Under the pieces are notes generated by a model, which did no database searches, had not been told where the DNA came from, and saw only the letters and a program-made list of their open reading frames with translations. Below are positions 11,480 through 23,509 of a stretch of DNA of 64,000 bases, one piece after another. A program made the translations under genes and the position numbers. This DNA is from Liolophura sinensis (taxonomy: Eukaryota; Mollusca; Polyplacophora; Chitonida; Chitonidae). Where the stretch lies: positions 13,937,504 through 14,001,503 of the forward strand of contig NC_088298.1 of the NCBI RefSeq assembly GCF_032854445.1, written 5' to 3'. Position 1 is the first letter of the stretch, and each line of letters starts with the position of its first letter.

Positions 11480-13271
11480 CTTTCTGATTCTCTTTACCAT
11501 TTTTGGGTTTATTAGGGTATTTTAAAACGGTAATCTTCACTGTTACAAAGTAGGGCAGAAATGTAAAGTATTATCTCTTTGTCTGCAATGACCATATGGA
11601 ATTGCACGCTTTGTTAAAGACGAGGTGTGCACTTGTGGAATTCATTATGTCATTAAATGATTTATTTATTTGGTTAATTCTAACAACATACGTATTTACG
11701 GACGTAATATTTAATTCAGACCTAGGAATGTTTAAAGTGCACCACAGTCATGTTTTTGGACGGAGCGAATCGTGTTGATTTGCACAGGAATCTGCTGAAG
11801 CTGACCAGACACGCCGCCAAGTCGACTAAATGTGAACCCGCCTCCTAGTAGATTAAGGGCTCGACTGTTTTCTAATTGCCCTTGAAATGGTCATTCACCA
11901 ACGTAAGTAATGGATCTGAAACCATTGAGTATAATTTAATGTGGAAACATTATTTGAAAGGGGAAAAAAGGACCCCAAGTAGCAAAAGTTTTATACAGAA
12001 ATGTCAGTGTTAAATACATACACCCCACCACCATCTTCCCCACTCCCAACTCTCCACACTAATCCCTATAAAGAGATACGTTTGAGACTCGTATCAATAA
12101 ACCATCCCTACACCAGTTGAATATTTATTTGTTTTGTTTCAGATTTAATGATTATAACCAACATCTACGTTCAAATTTGTTGATAAGATATAAAACGGAC
12201 TGTGGGACAATTTCATCACGTAGTATTCGCAAGAAGCAAAGCTTTTATTGTAACGAGATCAGCATGACTCTAGTCAAAGAACTCTCACGCAAAAGTCCCA
12301 TGCAAATCGTATGAGGATAAAAATCGTATTTTGGGATCAATCACCTGCGTCAGCTTTTCAGGACAAGCTGGTTTAAAGGTGCTTTTAAAGCGAATGTCGT
12401 GTAAAAATCCTGTTGACACCTATCAAGGTTGAAAAAATGTCCATTTTCTGGCGAAGTAATGTTTTGAAACTTGGAGAAGTAATCGGCCAATATCGATTAA
12501 GGATTATATTTGATATAATGACTTCCAAATAACCATTTGCCGTGGTAAGGTTTTTTTGAGTTTCAAAATGTGAATTAAAATTCTGTAAGTTCTGAGGATT
12601 ACTTTGAAAATATAAATTTGGCTGCGAACATTTCCTCCAATTATTCGATACACAAGAATGCTCTCACAAAATTGTACAATTTAAAAGGGATTCACAAAAG
12701 ATTGTGTGGCGAATGTAATTTATGCCTGAGAAAACTTGATTGTCCAAACTGCGAAAGATACTTTGGTCTAGTTGTGTCAGATCATTTCCACTAAACTTAA
12801 GTCAGGAGACTCTCGCGAAATGGCGTAACTTTAGGGCAACAGAAGATGTTCTGAAAAATCAGAAATTCTTTTGACAATATGTTGTATTATTACATATATT
12901 ATGGTTATTCTTTTATTATCCTCTTATTACCCACAACGCCTTTTCTGTCGCCCACTGTAATTTTCTCCAAGAACGAACGCTATACCATTCAGTGCCCTGA
13001 GGCGGCTCTCACACAACACCCTGACATAGATACTTAAATCGAAACATTTAGAATGTGAAGTGGCTGTCCGGTGTCAAGCGCAATAGCTGGAGAGCACGAA
13101 TAAAACATTTCAAAGTACGTTTCTCTGTAAAAAGAGACGCAACCACGTTTGTGATAATGAAAAGAATAATACGTAAAGCTTGTGCTACAAACAGAGACTG
13201 TTCGTTTCATATACTACAAGTCACAAGGCTTTTATTTGACACTAACATCCCAGTTACTAATGTCGCTTACC
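11480..13271. other. Noncoding stretch, no gene recognised
   Basis: Only chance reading frames (the longest are about 60-80 residues and match nothing I know). No tandem or inverted structure of note. Confidence 0.5.
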
Positions 13272-13282
13272 TCTATATATTA

Positions 13283-13541
13283 GTCGGTTAAAGCGCTAGC
13301 GCAGCGTAATGACCCAGGAGTCTCTCACCAATGCGGTCGCTGTGAGTTCAAGTCCAGCTCATGCTGGCTTCCTCTCCGGCCGTACGTGAGAAGGTCTGTC
13401 AGCAACCTGCGGATGGTCGTGGGTTTCCCCCGGGCTCTGCCCGGTTTCCACCCACCATAATGCTGGCCGCCGTCGTATAAGTGAAATATTCTTGAGTACG
13501 GCGTAAAACACCAATCAAAAAAAAAAAAAAAAAAAAAAAAA
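13283..13541 (+). mobile_element. SINE family A, 5'-truncated, with poly(A) end
   Basis: It starts inside the tRNA head (GTCGGTTAAAGCGCTAGCGC), so the A box is largely lost, and ends in CACCAATC followed by about 25 A. An exact 11-bp target-site duplication TCTATATATTA flanks it (13,272-13,282 and 13,542-13,552), proving retrotransposition. The pure A tail, instead of AAAT repeats, is unusual for the family here. Confidence 0.95.
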
Positions 13542-13559
13542 TCTATATATTATGGTGTA

Positions 13560-14440
13560 TCCTAGCAGAAATGCATGAAGGCTTAAGTAATCAGTCATTA
13601 AATCATACTGCTATTCATGCGGTCCACCAAACAACAACCGGTTTTTCAATGGGGATATGTGTCAACTTGTTAAAAACAAGTCACTGGCTATGTATGTGTT
13701 GGTGCGCTTCACTCTTTTGGTGTCGTCGTACATGAACAGGAATCAGTAGACCCTTATAGGTGGAGAAAACATAAAACTTACGGAAAGTTCAGATGAAAGA
13801 GTGCGAATAGTTAGTTGTTAATGTGGTCTTCAATATTTCTTTTTCGGATTTTTCTTAAAGAGAAAAAGACATTAGATAATAGTTTTTGTATGATGGGTAT
13901 TTGGGACCAGCTTTTGGTATATATAGTTTTTGTGTAATAATGTTATAAATGAGGATGTAACACAGGTTTAATCAATATTTTTGGACTAGAATTTGGACTT
14001 TTCAACTAACAAATGTGTTAAACCCGGATTTTGGTCATCATTTTTAATATATTCATAAATATTATCATAATTCAGATAAAATGCATATGTTTCGATATAA
14101 GCTGCAAATTTACATTCAAATTAATTCATTAGACATGCATCACATCCTTATTTAGAACATTATCATACAAGGACAATAAGTGCCAAAGTCATCCCAACTA
14201 CCCACCATACAAAAACATTCTCAAATACCCTTTTGTCCTAAAAAAAATATCAAAAAAAATATTAACGACCATATGTGCGAATAAGTTTTGACGCTCTTTC
14301 ATTTGATTTCAGTAACTTTTTATGTTTTCTTCTCCTTTAAACATGATTGCGCCACAAAAAAGAATACTGCAAACATCAAACTAGAACTAATCCAGTATTA
14401 GGCCAAATATTCAAGGGATGGATAAACCAGGTCTTAGATC
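13560..14440. other. Noncoding stretch, no gene recognised
   Basis: Very A+T-rich; nothing recognised. Confidence 0.5.
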
Positions 14441-14444
14441 AGCA

Positions 14445-14744
14445 TCAATTAGTAACTCTTCCATTTGCCCCATGATATCTGCCCCGTGTTTTGTCGTGGG
14501 TACTGTCCCATGCTGCTGATGATCTAAGCTCTTCAAATTGTCTTTCACAAAATTGGAAGAGCATCCCGTCACACAGCTCTCTCAAATTGGCGAGAACTGT
14601 CGCTAACTTTAAAAAAAAAGGTAGGGTTGTACAATCCCCAGAGCCAATCGGAATTGTGGAAAGGTTTTCAAAGTAAGTATGATTGGACTGATATAATGAT
14701 TCTGGATTAACACCAACATTGCGAAGGAGAGTTGAAAAAGACAA
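14445..14744 (-). other. Coding-like block of unknown identity
   Basis: A minus-strand frame of 99 codons has more balanced composition than its surroundings. It contains a protein-like stretch (NLRELCDGMLFQFCERQF, then EELRSSAAWDSTHDKTRG). A run of nine T (minus strand) in the middle is a likely site of slippage. I do not recognise the family. It could be an exon, a fragment of a mobile-element protein, or chance. No convincing splice sites were established. Confidence 0.25.
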
Positions 14745-14801
14745 GTCATATAAATCTGACTAATTCTGTGAGGCGGGGGGTTGGCTGGGGGAGGGGTGTG
14801 C

Positions 14802-15012
14802 TCCGTGGCCGGGGTGGTCAGCTTGCCAGCACGCCGCAATGATCCAGCAGCCTCTCACCAATGTGGCCTTTGTGAGTTCAAGTCCACATCATGCTGGGTT
14901 CCTCTTCGGCCCTAAGTGGGAAGGTCGTCCAGCAATCTGCGGATCGTCGTGGGTGGTATAAGTGGTATAAGCTTGAGCACGGCGTAAAACACCAATCAAA
15001 TAAATAAATAAG
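14802..15012 (+). mobile_element. SINE family A, internally deleted
   Basis: The tRNA head is degenerate (CCGGGGTGGTCAGC). The body CACCAATGTGGCCTTTGTGAG and the 3' end GGCGTAAAACACCAATCAAA are intact. About 55 bp between GGATCGTCGTGGG and TATAAG are missing, removing the GGTTTCC..CCACCATAATG block. Confidence 0.85.
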
Positions 15013-15446
15013 ATAAATGAAATCTGTTAGGGAATCCATATTAAAACATACTCAAAATATGAAATAGTTTGACTCCTTGTTAATGTGTATGCTGACGTAA
15101 AATTTCCAATAAAATATGCAAATCTGTATTTGATCATCCTAGTCTAAATTACCCTGGCTATGACATAAATGTTATACAGCTATCGACTAATTCCTGCCAA
15201 CATTTTGAAAATTATCTGACAACAGCAGTGCTAAATGAATTGTTCGAAGTTTGCTATTTACGTCAGTTACATTTTTTTAGCTGTTTAATGGTGTAAAATA
15301 CAAGATTTTGAAACCCTCAAACCCAATTGGGGTTCTCTGCATGGACAAGCCCAAGTATTTTTATGTCTCCGATAGTGCACAACAGACCTCATTCCGCCCT
15401 AGCAAACGACAGGTTAACGCCGCTGTCTCTCCTCATAAGTCGAGTT

Positions 15447-15628
15447 TCATTCATTCATTTGATTGGTGGTTTACGCCGTACTCAAGAATATTTCACTTAC
15501 GCCACGGCGGCCAGCATTATGGTGGGCGGAAACCGGACAGAGCCCGGGGGAAACACACGACCATCCGCTGGTTGCTGGCAGACCTTCCCACGTACGGCCG
15601 AAGAGGGAGCCAGCATGAGCTGAGAGCG
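15447..15628 (-). mobile_element. SINE family A, 5'-truncated
   Basis: Reverse orientation: the tail TCATTCATTTGATTGGTGG, then TTTACGCCGTACTCAAGAAT, then the CACCATAATGCTGGCC block as its complement, ending at GCCAGCATGAGCTGA. The tRNA head is missing. Confidence 0.9.
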
Positions 15629-15639
15629 AAATTAGACGA

Positions 15640-16585
15640 TGTCCCGTTTCTAGCTTATCAGAAACTTAAATGTAAGGAGATTTTATAGCAATTAACCATC
15701 CAGCTGTAGACAATAACCGCAAATAGAGTACCTTCATACTAGATGCTGGGTAAACAAAATCTACTTTTCTTATCTCCACTCTTGTCGATAAAAATTGTTC
15801 ATGTGTAGAGTTTAATATGTCTTTTGACAGGTCTATGTCAGGAAATTCAGGCTGCAATGACTGTGAACATCTCCAGATATTTAATTATAGCCGCTTGGCA
15901 TATCAATAATATTTGACAATATTTTATTAACTCAGTACTATACTTGTCAGTATTTGATATCGATTAATTACTTGTGTGTGTACAACTCCTAAAGTTATGA
16001 TACATGCCACTTCACGACTGTTTCACCACACTTCTTTGTAAATGCTATAAGAACCGCCTAATATAGCAAATATATTGCAACATATTGCTACCAAGCTTAA
16101 CTTTCACATCTTTCGATCTCTCCTTGCAACAGGCCAGTCACAGTGGCGACAAGCTATACTTTCACTGGGCCGATCAGTTCTTGGTCTATCGCCTTACGCT
16201 AAGCAACAAGGAATGAAATGCCAAAATTCCCGAGTTTAAGATCTAAGATATTCCCCAGCCCGGGATTAATCTCGGTTCTACAGTTCGCAATGTCGAGTAT
16301 ACGTTGGGTGTACGATTGCATATAGGTCATAGCCTTCCAATTATGCATTTCAAAACTACACTCACTTTGCCTGAGCTCGGCCAGAAACTTTGCTGGCTGA
16401 CATGTTTAAAGCCCTTCGCTTCGGCTCTCCTTGACCCTTTGTGGCTCTCGCTGCTTCAGTTGCGACTTTAAATCAGGAGCTTTTATGATACCTGGCAAAG
16501 GTAGATGGTTTACTCCACCCATAAACCTGGACTTGGTTGTTCAAAACAAATCTTGACCATGGCATTAAACACTAATCAGAAATAT
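15640..16585. other. Noncoding stretch, no gene recognised
   Basis: No coding or repeat feature recognised between two SINE fragments. Confidence 0.45.
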
Positions 16586-16712
16586 TTTTTTATTTGATTG
16601 GTGTTTTATGCCGTACTCAAGAATATTTCACTTATACGACCGCGGGCAGCATTATGGTGGGAGGAAACCGGGGGAAACCCACGACCATCCGCAGGTTGTT
16701 GACAGACCTTAC
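16586..16712 (-). mobile_element. SINE family A, 5'-truncated
   Basis: Begins with a T-rich tail and ATTTGATTGGTGTTTTATGC. It continues with AAGAATATTTCACTTATACG and GCAGGTTGTTGACAGACC, and stops before the tRNA-like head. Confidence 0.88.
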
Positions 16713-16964
16713 CACTTATTAATCAAAAATAGAATTCACGTTGTCATGAATTACAGCAATATGTATGAACCCAACTGACTGATTTTCTTCCAAATATCCA
16801 AACATTTGTGATCGTTGCATCAAATCCCTGGTATATTTTTACAGCAAATAATGCCTTAGGAACAGCAAGAAACATACCTTTCCCTATAGTGAGGTATGTG
16901 GTAACGTCGTTTTAAAAATGATAAAAGTGTTTTGTTGAGAAATAAGGCATTTTTCACTTGTACA

Positions 16965-17115
16965 ACAGCGATTAGCTTCATGGCTGTCAGCAGAGCATAT
17001 AAGTTGCAAGTATCGAAGCATTTACATGAACAGTGAAACTAAAACCTCAGATAAATTACCGTGAAGCCGAATCTTACTGGTTAAGTGAAACCATTTGTCA
17101 CATTGTCCTCATATT
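16965..17115 (+). repeat. Dispersed repeat R2, copy
   Basis: AAGCATTTACATGAACAGTG, CCTCAGATAAATTACCG and the following CTTACTGGTTAAGTG match R2 at 4985 with divergence. A family A SINE lies immediately downstream. Confidence 0.55.
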
Positions 17116-17150
17116 GGTGAAGTTTTAGTCTTCATGTGACAATCTTTTAT

Positions 17151-17421
17151 TTATTTATTTATTTATTTGATTGGTGTTTTACGCCGAACTTAAGAATATT
17201 TCACTTATACGACGGCGGTCAGCATTATGGTGGGTGGAAACCGTGCAGAGCCCCGGGGGAAACCCACGATCTTCCGCAGGTTGCTGTAAGACCTTCCCAC
17301 GTACGACCGGAGAGGAAGCCAGCATGAGCTGGACTTGAATTCACAGCGACCGCATTGGTGAGAGACCCCAGGGTCATTAAGCTGCGCTAGCGCGCTAACA
17401 AACTGAGCCACGGAGGCCCCA
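17151..17421 (-). mobile_element. SINE family A, full-length
   Basis: A complete element in reverse orientation, from the (TTTA) tail to CTGAGCCACGGAGGCCCC. It is flanked by an exact 12-bp target-site duplication ACAATCTTTTAT (17,139-17,150 and 17,422-17,433). The A and B boxes are intact on the minus strand. It is the best-preserved family A copy together with 23,222-23,490. Confidence 0.96.
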
Positions 17422-17439
17422 ACAATCTTTTATACTGGT

Positions 17440-18530
17440 GAGATGTAGTATCAATTGCCAGGTATAGCTAATGTGTGTAATGCGCTGTACGAGTGTAGGT
17501 CAATAAATGAACATACATCAATAAAGTAGGGCAAATTAAAACGCCTGGAAATATGTCCGGAAGGTTCGCTGAACAGTTCTCATGTGTAAGTCTAGACAGT
17601 CCATCTTCAGAAATTCTAATAAAAACTAATCGTTACCATCGATTTGCCCAATCTAATTATCTGTCTGCAAAATTAAAACCTTGACAATGTCACGAACTGG
17701 ATTCCATTTTGGACAGCCGGCAGATGTTGTCCGGATTTGTCCTTTCACATGGTATCCACTTCCTGAGAAAGTTCATCCATGTGTGAAACAAAATTCACTG
17801 GACTGATGTATACTAGAATACTAGCTTTGAAAGATTCATAAAACACCAGAAGGTTTCTCCGTGGTCCGCGCTTTAATTGGACAGCGCTTCCAGCAAAAAC
17901 GGCCAACACTGTTTGTTTTACTGATGATTGAATGCTCAGTGTGATAATATACACGTATTATTTATTCACTCCGTGATGCACCCATTTCCAGATGACAAAG
18001 AGGGAGAGCTCAAAACGTAAAGAAACAAACTGATACATCTAGCTGGTTTGAAAAACTAACTTTCAAATATCAAGAACGGGTAAAAATCTTAAAGGTTATG
18101 AAATCTTAATTTTAGGATTGTCTCACACTGCTGAGTAACACATGAACGTTTCCTAAATACCTTATTAGTAACTTCTCAATTATGTAAATACTTTATCTAT
18201 TCCGAAATTCAGTTTTCTAGTTGACTTTCTCGCTCTGAGGTGATTGTTATCTTTCTTTGTTCGTTCTGTGAAACTTTTGTGTGAACGGTTGGCCGGAATG
18301 ATATAACAACAATTTTATATGCCGTGATATAAGGTGATAATTCTTAGTGGGAAACTATCTTAAGTAATGAACTAATTTGTTAGTATCCTATCCAATGATA
18401 AAATTTGTTTGGTCATACAGTGCCGACATTTTTGGGTAACATTTTGTGAAAAAAATAAATAAAATTATTTTTTCATGGCTAAGTCACAATGTGCCATTAT
18501 TTTTGGCATATTTTTTTTTATAATATGTAA
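17440..18530. other. Noncoding stretch, no gene recognised
   Basis: Nothing recognised. Confidence 0.5.
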
Positions 18531-18534
18531 TGGC

Positions 18535-18645
18535 CACACACACTCACACCCACACCCACACCCACACCCCCACACCCCCACACTGCACACACACGCACTC
18601 AACCCCCACGCACAAACACACATGCAAGCATACACTCGTGCGCAC
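18535..18645 (+). repeat. CA/CACACC-rich simple sequence
   Basis: A degenerate tract of CACA and CACACC units (CACACCCACACCCACACC), rich in C on the plus strand. The overlapping His/Thr-rich reading frames are artefacts. Confidence 0.9.
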
Positions 18646-18659
18646 ACTCCCCTCCCGTC

Positions 18660-19918
18660 CTAAATATACCTCCCGTTCCTTTTTACTCGCGGTACAGTTA
18701 ATTGATCATCTTCTATGTGCCGGTTTTCTCATTGGCTCTATTTAGCTCTCGCACCGGGAGTGGAAAAAAAATAACCTCAGGACAAAAGTTCGCTTAATTA
18801 TTTGTGTCACGCATGTTCAGCGCACGATGGTTAATCTGCTCGGAAGCTGCTCTCGCACAGGTCCGCGCTGATAAGCGTCACGTTCAGCATGACGTATTGA
18901 GCCATGGCCTTTCCGGTACGTTCTCCCTTTGGTAATACAGTTCAAGTTAGTGTTGGCTGCTGTCATACCGACCAAATTTCGGTGCCTTTAATTACGACAA
19001 ATATCACATGGACAAGTTGAAAACAGCTGCTTTTCGGGCATCCCTGAATACTTTGAAATACTTCGTTCAGGTAACACGCTTTCTCTTATTTAATGGATGA
19101 CTATAACTGGATGTTACAGATAGATGTTTCTTGAGAAATGTTCGGTTGTTTTTGTCTAATAGATGACAATTTTATCAGCTTTGATACTTCACTTACTCTT
19201 AAGAAGCAGTCATCTTTTGTCCTCCGTCTACGGAGGGTTGTCTGCATTCATTTCCGTAACAATTCTTTTCAGCTTCTATGGGGATAGAAGATAATGTGCA
19301 ATGTACATTAATTAGGCTATGAGCATTCCATGATCGTTTGAAATTAATTTGTTTAATAGCTGTAACACCATGGCAGTGATTTGGTCCAGACCGAATTATA
19401 GCCTTCTATGGATAATTGGCATTCTTGAACAATTTTAGACGACAAAGTTTTTGTACGGAAGTTGACAGATATAAACATAATTGTCGTGTCCATTAACGAA
19501 GTATCGGACAACGATAACAGTAGCAAGCGAGGCATGTCATTTGGTGACCATTGTCTGAAAGTGGCTGCTTAAAAATGACACTATGGTTACCATACGTATT
19601 ATATGTATACTTTGTTCTTCTCGGATAAAGGAAATGTGTTACGGTCTCTCTATTTCCGATCGGAAAAAAATGTTGTTGCAAACGTAAATTAGAGTGCTGT
19701 GGCAAATCATTTTTTTTATTCATTCAGACATGAAACTAATGACATGGGACAGAATTCGCTTGATTTGGGATTTGATAGTGGTGTTCGTTTTACAAGTTGA
19801 TTGACACTAATACGGCCGGAGAATGAGAGAGAAGTTGAAATAGGACTGTACTTGTGTCATTCGAATTGCTTTGATTCAATTACTGAAAAAGCGCAACAAT
19901 ATCTGGCATATCTTTTTT
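18660..19918. other. Noncoding stretch, no gene recognised
   Basis: Nothing recognised; no convincing promoter or exon. Confidence 0.5.
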
Positions 19919-19919
19919 C

Positions 19920-20000
19920 GTAGCGAGGATTTTGGTGGGAGGAAACCGGACACAGCCCGGGGGAACCTACGCCCATCCGTAGGTTGCTACAAGACCCATC
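19920..20000 (-). mobile_element. SINE family A fragment
   Basis: GGTGGGAGGAAACCGGACACAGCCCGGGGG followed by CATCCGTAGGTTGCTACAAGACC is the internal part of family A in reverse orientation; both ends are missing. Confidence 0.8.
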
Positions 20001-20004
20001 TGAA

Positions 20005-21040
20005 TATAAGCGTTAAATAAAAACTGTCAAATTGTAATTGTGACTTAATAAAACTCTGCATGAACAGACTTCGGGGGTTTCACGTAAACAGAAATTACAG
20101 CATTATTCAGCCTGACATAACGACAAAGAACTAGGTTTCGTAAGTAGCATATTATTGTATTTGCGGTTGCTCAGTCATTTATTTTTCCATTATTAAATAT
20201 GGTGGTAATTAGTAGACTCGAGGCGATATTATTATAAATGTTGCTTTATAATGATTTTGCCTCACGCGAGAATTCTTCCAAATTGCCTGAAATGAGGATT
20301 ATTTTTACACATTAAAGTTTGGAGGCATTTGAAGCCTCTGTTTTCACACAATTACCGCGTCTTCCTCATAACATGGAGTTAATTTGCTTCCTAGTGATAA
20401 AAAACAGAAGTTTTTCAGAAATATTTTTCATAATAAGCTGAAATAATGCAGAGCGTATTTCTGGGGCTGTTCTTTTCTGATATTTGACTGGTACTTAGCT
20501 GAGCATTTTCCTCATATCACGTAGGTTGGGCATTGTGTGAATCGTTTTCCTATGGCATTTCAGTGAGGCAATGCTGTAAGCTGAACGCCCTTAAGATATC
20601 ACAGCCATATGACCGAATTAATGCTGAAACAAACGTTAAATCTCAGTGAAACATACACATACTCAAGTGAGGGATATAGAGGTGTTTTAAAATTACAAAT
20701 GTATTGAATAAGAACAGCTCGAGTTCCCTCCTGTTTTTAGTGAAAAACCGACAAATACATACTGGATGTGGTTGTATTCTAACTTTGTTTTACACAAGTA
20801 AACACACATAGCTATAAATGCATAGATATTATAAAATAATACAAAACATCTCCTTAAAGATAAAACTCCAGATAACTTCATTCCTCCGGCATTGATTTAT
20901 TATATCGCTTATAACGAGGAGCATTTTCTGAAATGTAGTGACACACTAATAGATTTCAGTTAAAAAAATAAAACTCAGAGTAATGCAACATTTTGAATAT
21001 ACAGGTTTTAGATGGATTCGAGCTCACCCTAACCGGACTC
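20005..21040. other. Noncoding stretch upstream of the GPCR gene
   Basis: A+T-rich, no gene recognised. Any promoter or untranslated first exon of the downstream receptor could lie here or in 21,320-21,840, but I cannot point to one. Confidence 0.45.
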
Positions 21041-21049
21041 ACTAGGCTC

Positions 21050-21316
21050 CGAGGAAATGACATGGAGGGGTCTCCGGGGCAGAGTAGCTAGCGAACTGAC
21101 GTGGCACAATACCTCTGGAGACTCAACACTGCGGTCGCGACGAGTCTACCGTTGTACATGGGAATGTCTGGCAGCAACCCGCGTATGTTCGTGGGTTTCA
21201 CCCCTGGTCTGCCTGGGATCTGACCGGTTTCCTTCCACTGTAACGTTTGTCGCGATCATATAAGTGAAATATTCTTGAGTACCGGTACGGCGTAAAACAC
21301 AGATGTAATAAATAAA
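21050..21316 (+). mobile_element. SINE family A, old diverged copy
   Basis: The order of landmarks is that of family A (CTGCGGTCGCGACGAGT, GGCAGCAACCCGCGTATGTTC, GTGGGTTTCACCC, TATAAGTGAAATATTCTTGAG, CGGCGTAAAACAC) with many substitutions. The 3' end lacks CCAATCAAA. Confidence 0.75.
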
Positions 21317-21840
21317 CGAATGCCGTAAACAAATGCCCTGGATAATTCTCCGCCTAATGTTATCATGTGTGCGTTGGGCGATTCTGTCGAGCTTATCTGT
21401 CAAGAAGCCATTTTTGTTAATGTAAATGCCGTTAATAGTGTTATTCAGAACGAAGTTTGGGAGCTATCAATCACCATCGATGTGCCTTACAGTGAGTCGA
21501 AACTCTTTCGCTCTTAGCATCTTTAAAATTTGAATGGGGAGAATTTCACCACTGAAATGAAGAAAGTTAATTCTTATGAAAGAAAAGATGAAGTACTGGA
21601 GAATGAACACTTACGATTATATTTTTTGTCCGTTGTCTTGCTTTCATGATTTTCTGTTCTATATTTCAGTTTCGAAATGCCTTGTGAGGATATCAGCAAG
21701 GGGGAAACATTTCCCGATGAAAAACATTGCTCTGTGGGATAGAATGGTGCAATTAGACGCAAGAGGAATGCGGCTGAGAAGCCAACAAACCCCGCTACTT
21801 TAGATAAAGAGAAGGGGTTATTTGTCGCTAACCTATTAGA

Positions 21841-22825
21841 ATGGACGTAACATACTCACCATCAGATGTCGTTTGGCAGAAAGATGTTCACTGGTGGAAT
21901 GGAAGCACGTGGCTGAATAACACGTTGAAGAACGTCACAAAACACAAGACAAGGGATGAAGAGTTGGCCAAAATAGAAATTGCGGTACTGGCAATTATTT
22001 TGGTGCTGGCAATTTTCGGCAATACTTGTGTCCTCTTAGCTCTGAGCAGAAAACGAACGAATGTGTCTCGGATGCATATATTCATTATGCACCTCAGCAT
22101 TGCGGACCTACTGGTCGCCATCTTTAACGTCTTGCCTCAGATGCTTAATGATATCACATTCCGATTTCAAGGAAACGACTCTTTGTGTCGATTTGTAAAG
22201 TACATGCAAGTCGTAGTAATATATCTCTCTACATATGTGTTAGTCATGACGGCAGTGGATCGCTACAGGGCAATCTGCTTCCCGTTGTCGAACCACTCAT
22301 GGACTGCTAGGCGAGTGCACTTGATGGTTGTTGGAGCTTATTTTATTGCTTTCACTCTGAGTACGCCGCAATTATTCTTGTTCCACTATGGACGTACAGT
22401 TACCGGCGAAATGGATTGCTTGGCAAACTTCGACCCCTTTTGGTTGGTTAACGTTTACGTCACGTGGTTTACGGCAGCCGTGTACATCGTTCCTTTACTC
22501 ATTTTGACGTTTGCATATGGCTCAATTTGCTACACGGTATGGTTGCGCTCCAGACAACAAAAGTCCGCCAGCCACCCTGCCAAAGTCATCCACGAGGTAC
22601 AGTACAAAAGTACGGCAAGCACGTTGAATTCTGCTGCTGAAATTTCCAACCGTGTCCACAGGAAAGATGTCCATCCCAGAAGCCATTCATGCAGGGGATT
22701 CTCACGTGCGAAAATCAAAACAATCAAGTTGACTTTCGTTGTCATTTTGGCCTACGTTATCTGCTGGTCGCCGTTTTTCATTTCTCAGTTATGGTGGCTG
22801 TACGACGAATCCGTCGCTGAAAAGC
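21841..22825 (+). CDS. Vasopressin/oxytocin (conopressin)-type GPCR, coding exon 1
   Basis: Class A receptor for a nonapeptide of the vasopressin/oxytocin family, at the plasma membrane; family members signal through heterotrimeric G proteins. The exon encodes residues 1-328 plus one base. The ATG has A at -3 and G at +4, and an in-frame TAA lies 12 bp upstream. Extracellular N-glycosylation sequons are N20, N26 and N31. TM1 holds N61 (1.50), TM2 D89, TM3 ends in DRY (140-142), TM6 holds CWSP (308-311); C116 and C193 form the usual disulfide. Positions known to contact peptide in this family are kept: E46 (1.35), Q100 (2.61), D104 (2.65), K120 (3.29), Q123 (3.32), Q177 (4.60), Q316 (6.55). 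Oddities: the near-invariant W4.50 is Tyr167, and the family's CW before DIT is LN. The exon ends at a strong donor GTAAGT, in phase 1. CCAP/NPS-type receptors are the nearest alternative but lack the TM7 signature found in exon 2. Confidence 0.95.
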
Positions 22826-22904
22826 GTAAGTGGTAGAGACAGCACGGCTAGGCCGCTCTGGTCCATATTTTGTGGTCAATTTTACCAACACATCATTGCA
22901 TAGT

Positions 22905-22955
22905 TACGGTGTTTTTCGACGTACTCAAGAATATTTCTCTTAGATGAAGCAGGTC
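22905..22955 (-). mobile_element. SINE family A, short 3' remnant
   Basis: GTTTTTCGACGTACTCAAGAAT followed by ATTTCTCTTAGATGA resembles the complement of the family A 3' end. Too short and diverged for certainty. Confidence 0.4.
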
Positions 22956-23221
22956 AGATTCATGCGTGGGGGAATTAGGTAAAGGCAGAGAAAATAATCG
23001 CATCTTATGAGGTACCGGATGAACCATAATATAACATCGGAGTAACACAAGAATATCGACAGCAACAGCTCGGTTCTAAGATGCAGAAACTCGGGTGGTA
23101 CATAATATTTGGGTGGAAAATGGCTCAATCTTGAACTGGTCCTCCCAGTTCAGACTCATGAAGGCGCTCCTAAAAACGACTCTAAAGGGCCCACTGCAAA
23201 GTTGGCGAATATCTCATGGTG

Positions 23222-23490
23222 AGAGGCCTCCGTGGCTCAGTTGGTTAGCGCGCAAGGGCAGCGTAATGACCCAGGAGTCTCACACCAATGAGGTCGCCGT
23301 GGGTTCAAGTTCAGCTAATGCTGGCTTCCTCTCCGGCCATACGAGGGAAGGTCTGTTAGCAACCTGCGGAGGGTCGTAGGTTTCCCCCGGGCTCTGCTCT
23401 TTTTCCACCCACCATGATGCTGGCCGCCGTCGTATAAGTGAAATATTCTTGAGTTCGGCGTAAAACACCAATCAAATAAATAAATAAATA
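23222..23490 (+). mobile_element. SINE family A, full-length, intronic
   Basis: Complete head GGCCTCCGTGGCTCAGTTGG to tail CACCAATCAAATAAATAAAT. It is flanked by an exact 14-bp target-site duplication AATATCTCATGGTG (23,208-23,221 and 23,491-23,504), which makes it one of the youngest copies in the window. It lies in the sense orientation in the GPCR intron. Confidence 0.97.
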
Positions 23491-23509
23491 AATATCTCAT
23501 GGTGCACAC

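Noticed and set aside
15308-15688. 126-codon frame near 15.4 kb and similar frames at 17.2, 23.3, 24.5, 34.5 and 48.6 kb
   Set aside because: They translate family A SINEs; the same peptides recur at each copy.
21841-22836. Complete one-exon GPCR ending at the TAG after codon 331
   Set aside because: It would lack TM7; a strong donor GTAAGT precedes that stop and TM7 follows in phase at 25,411.
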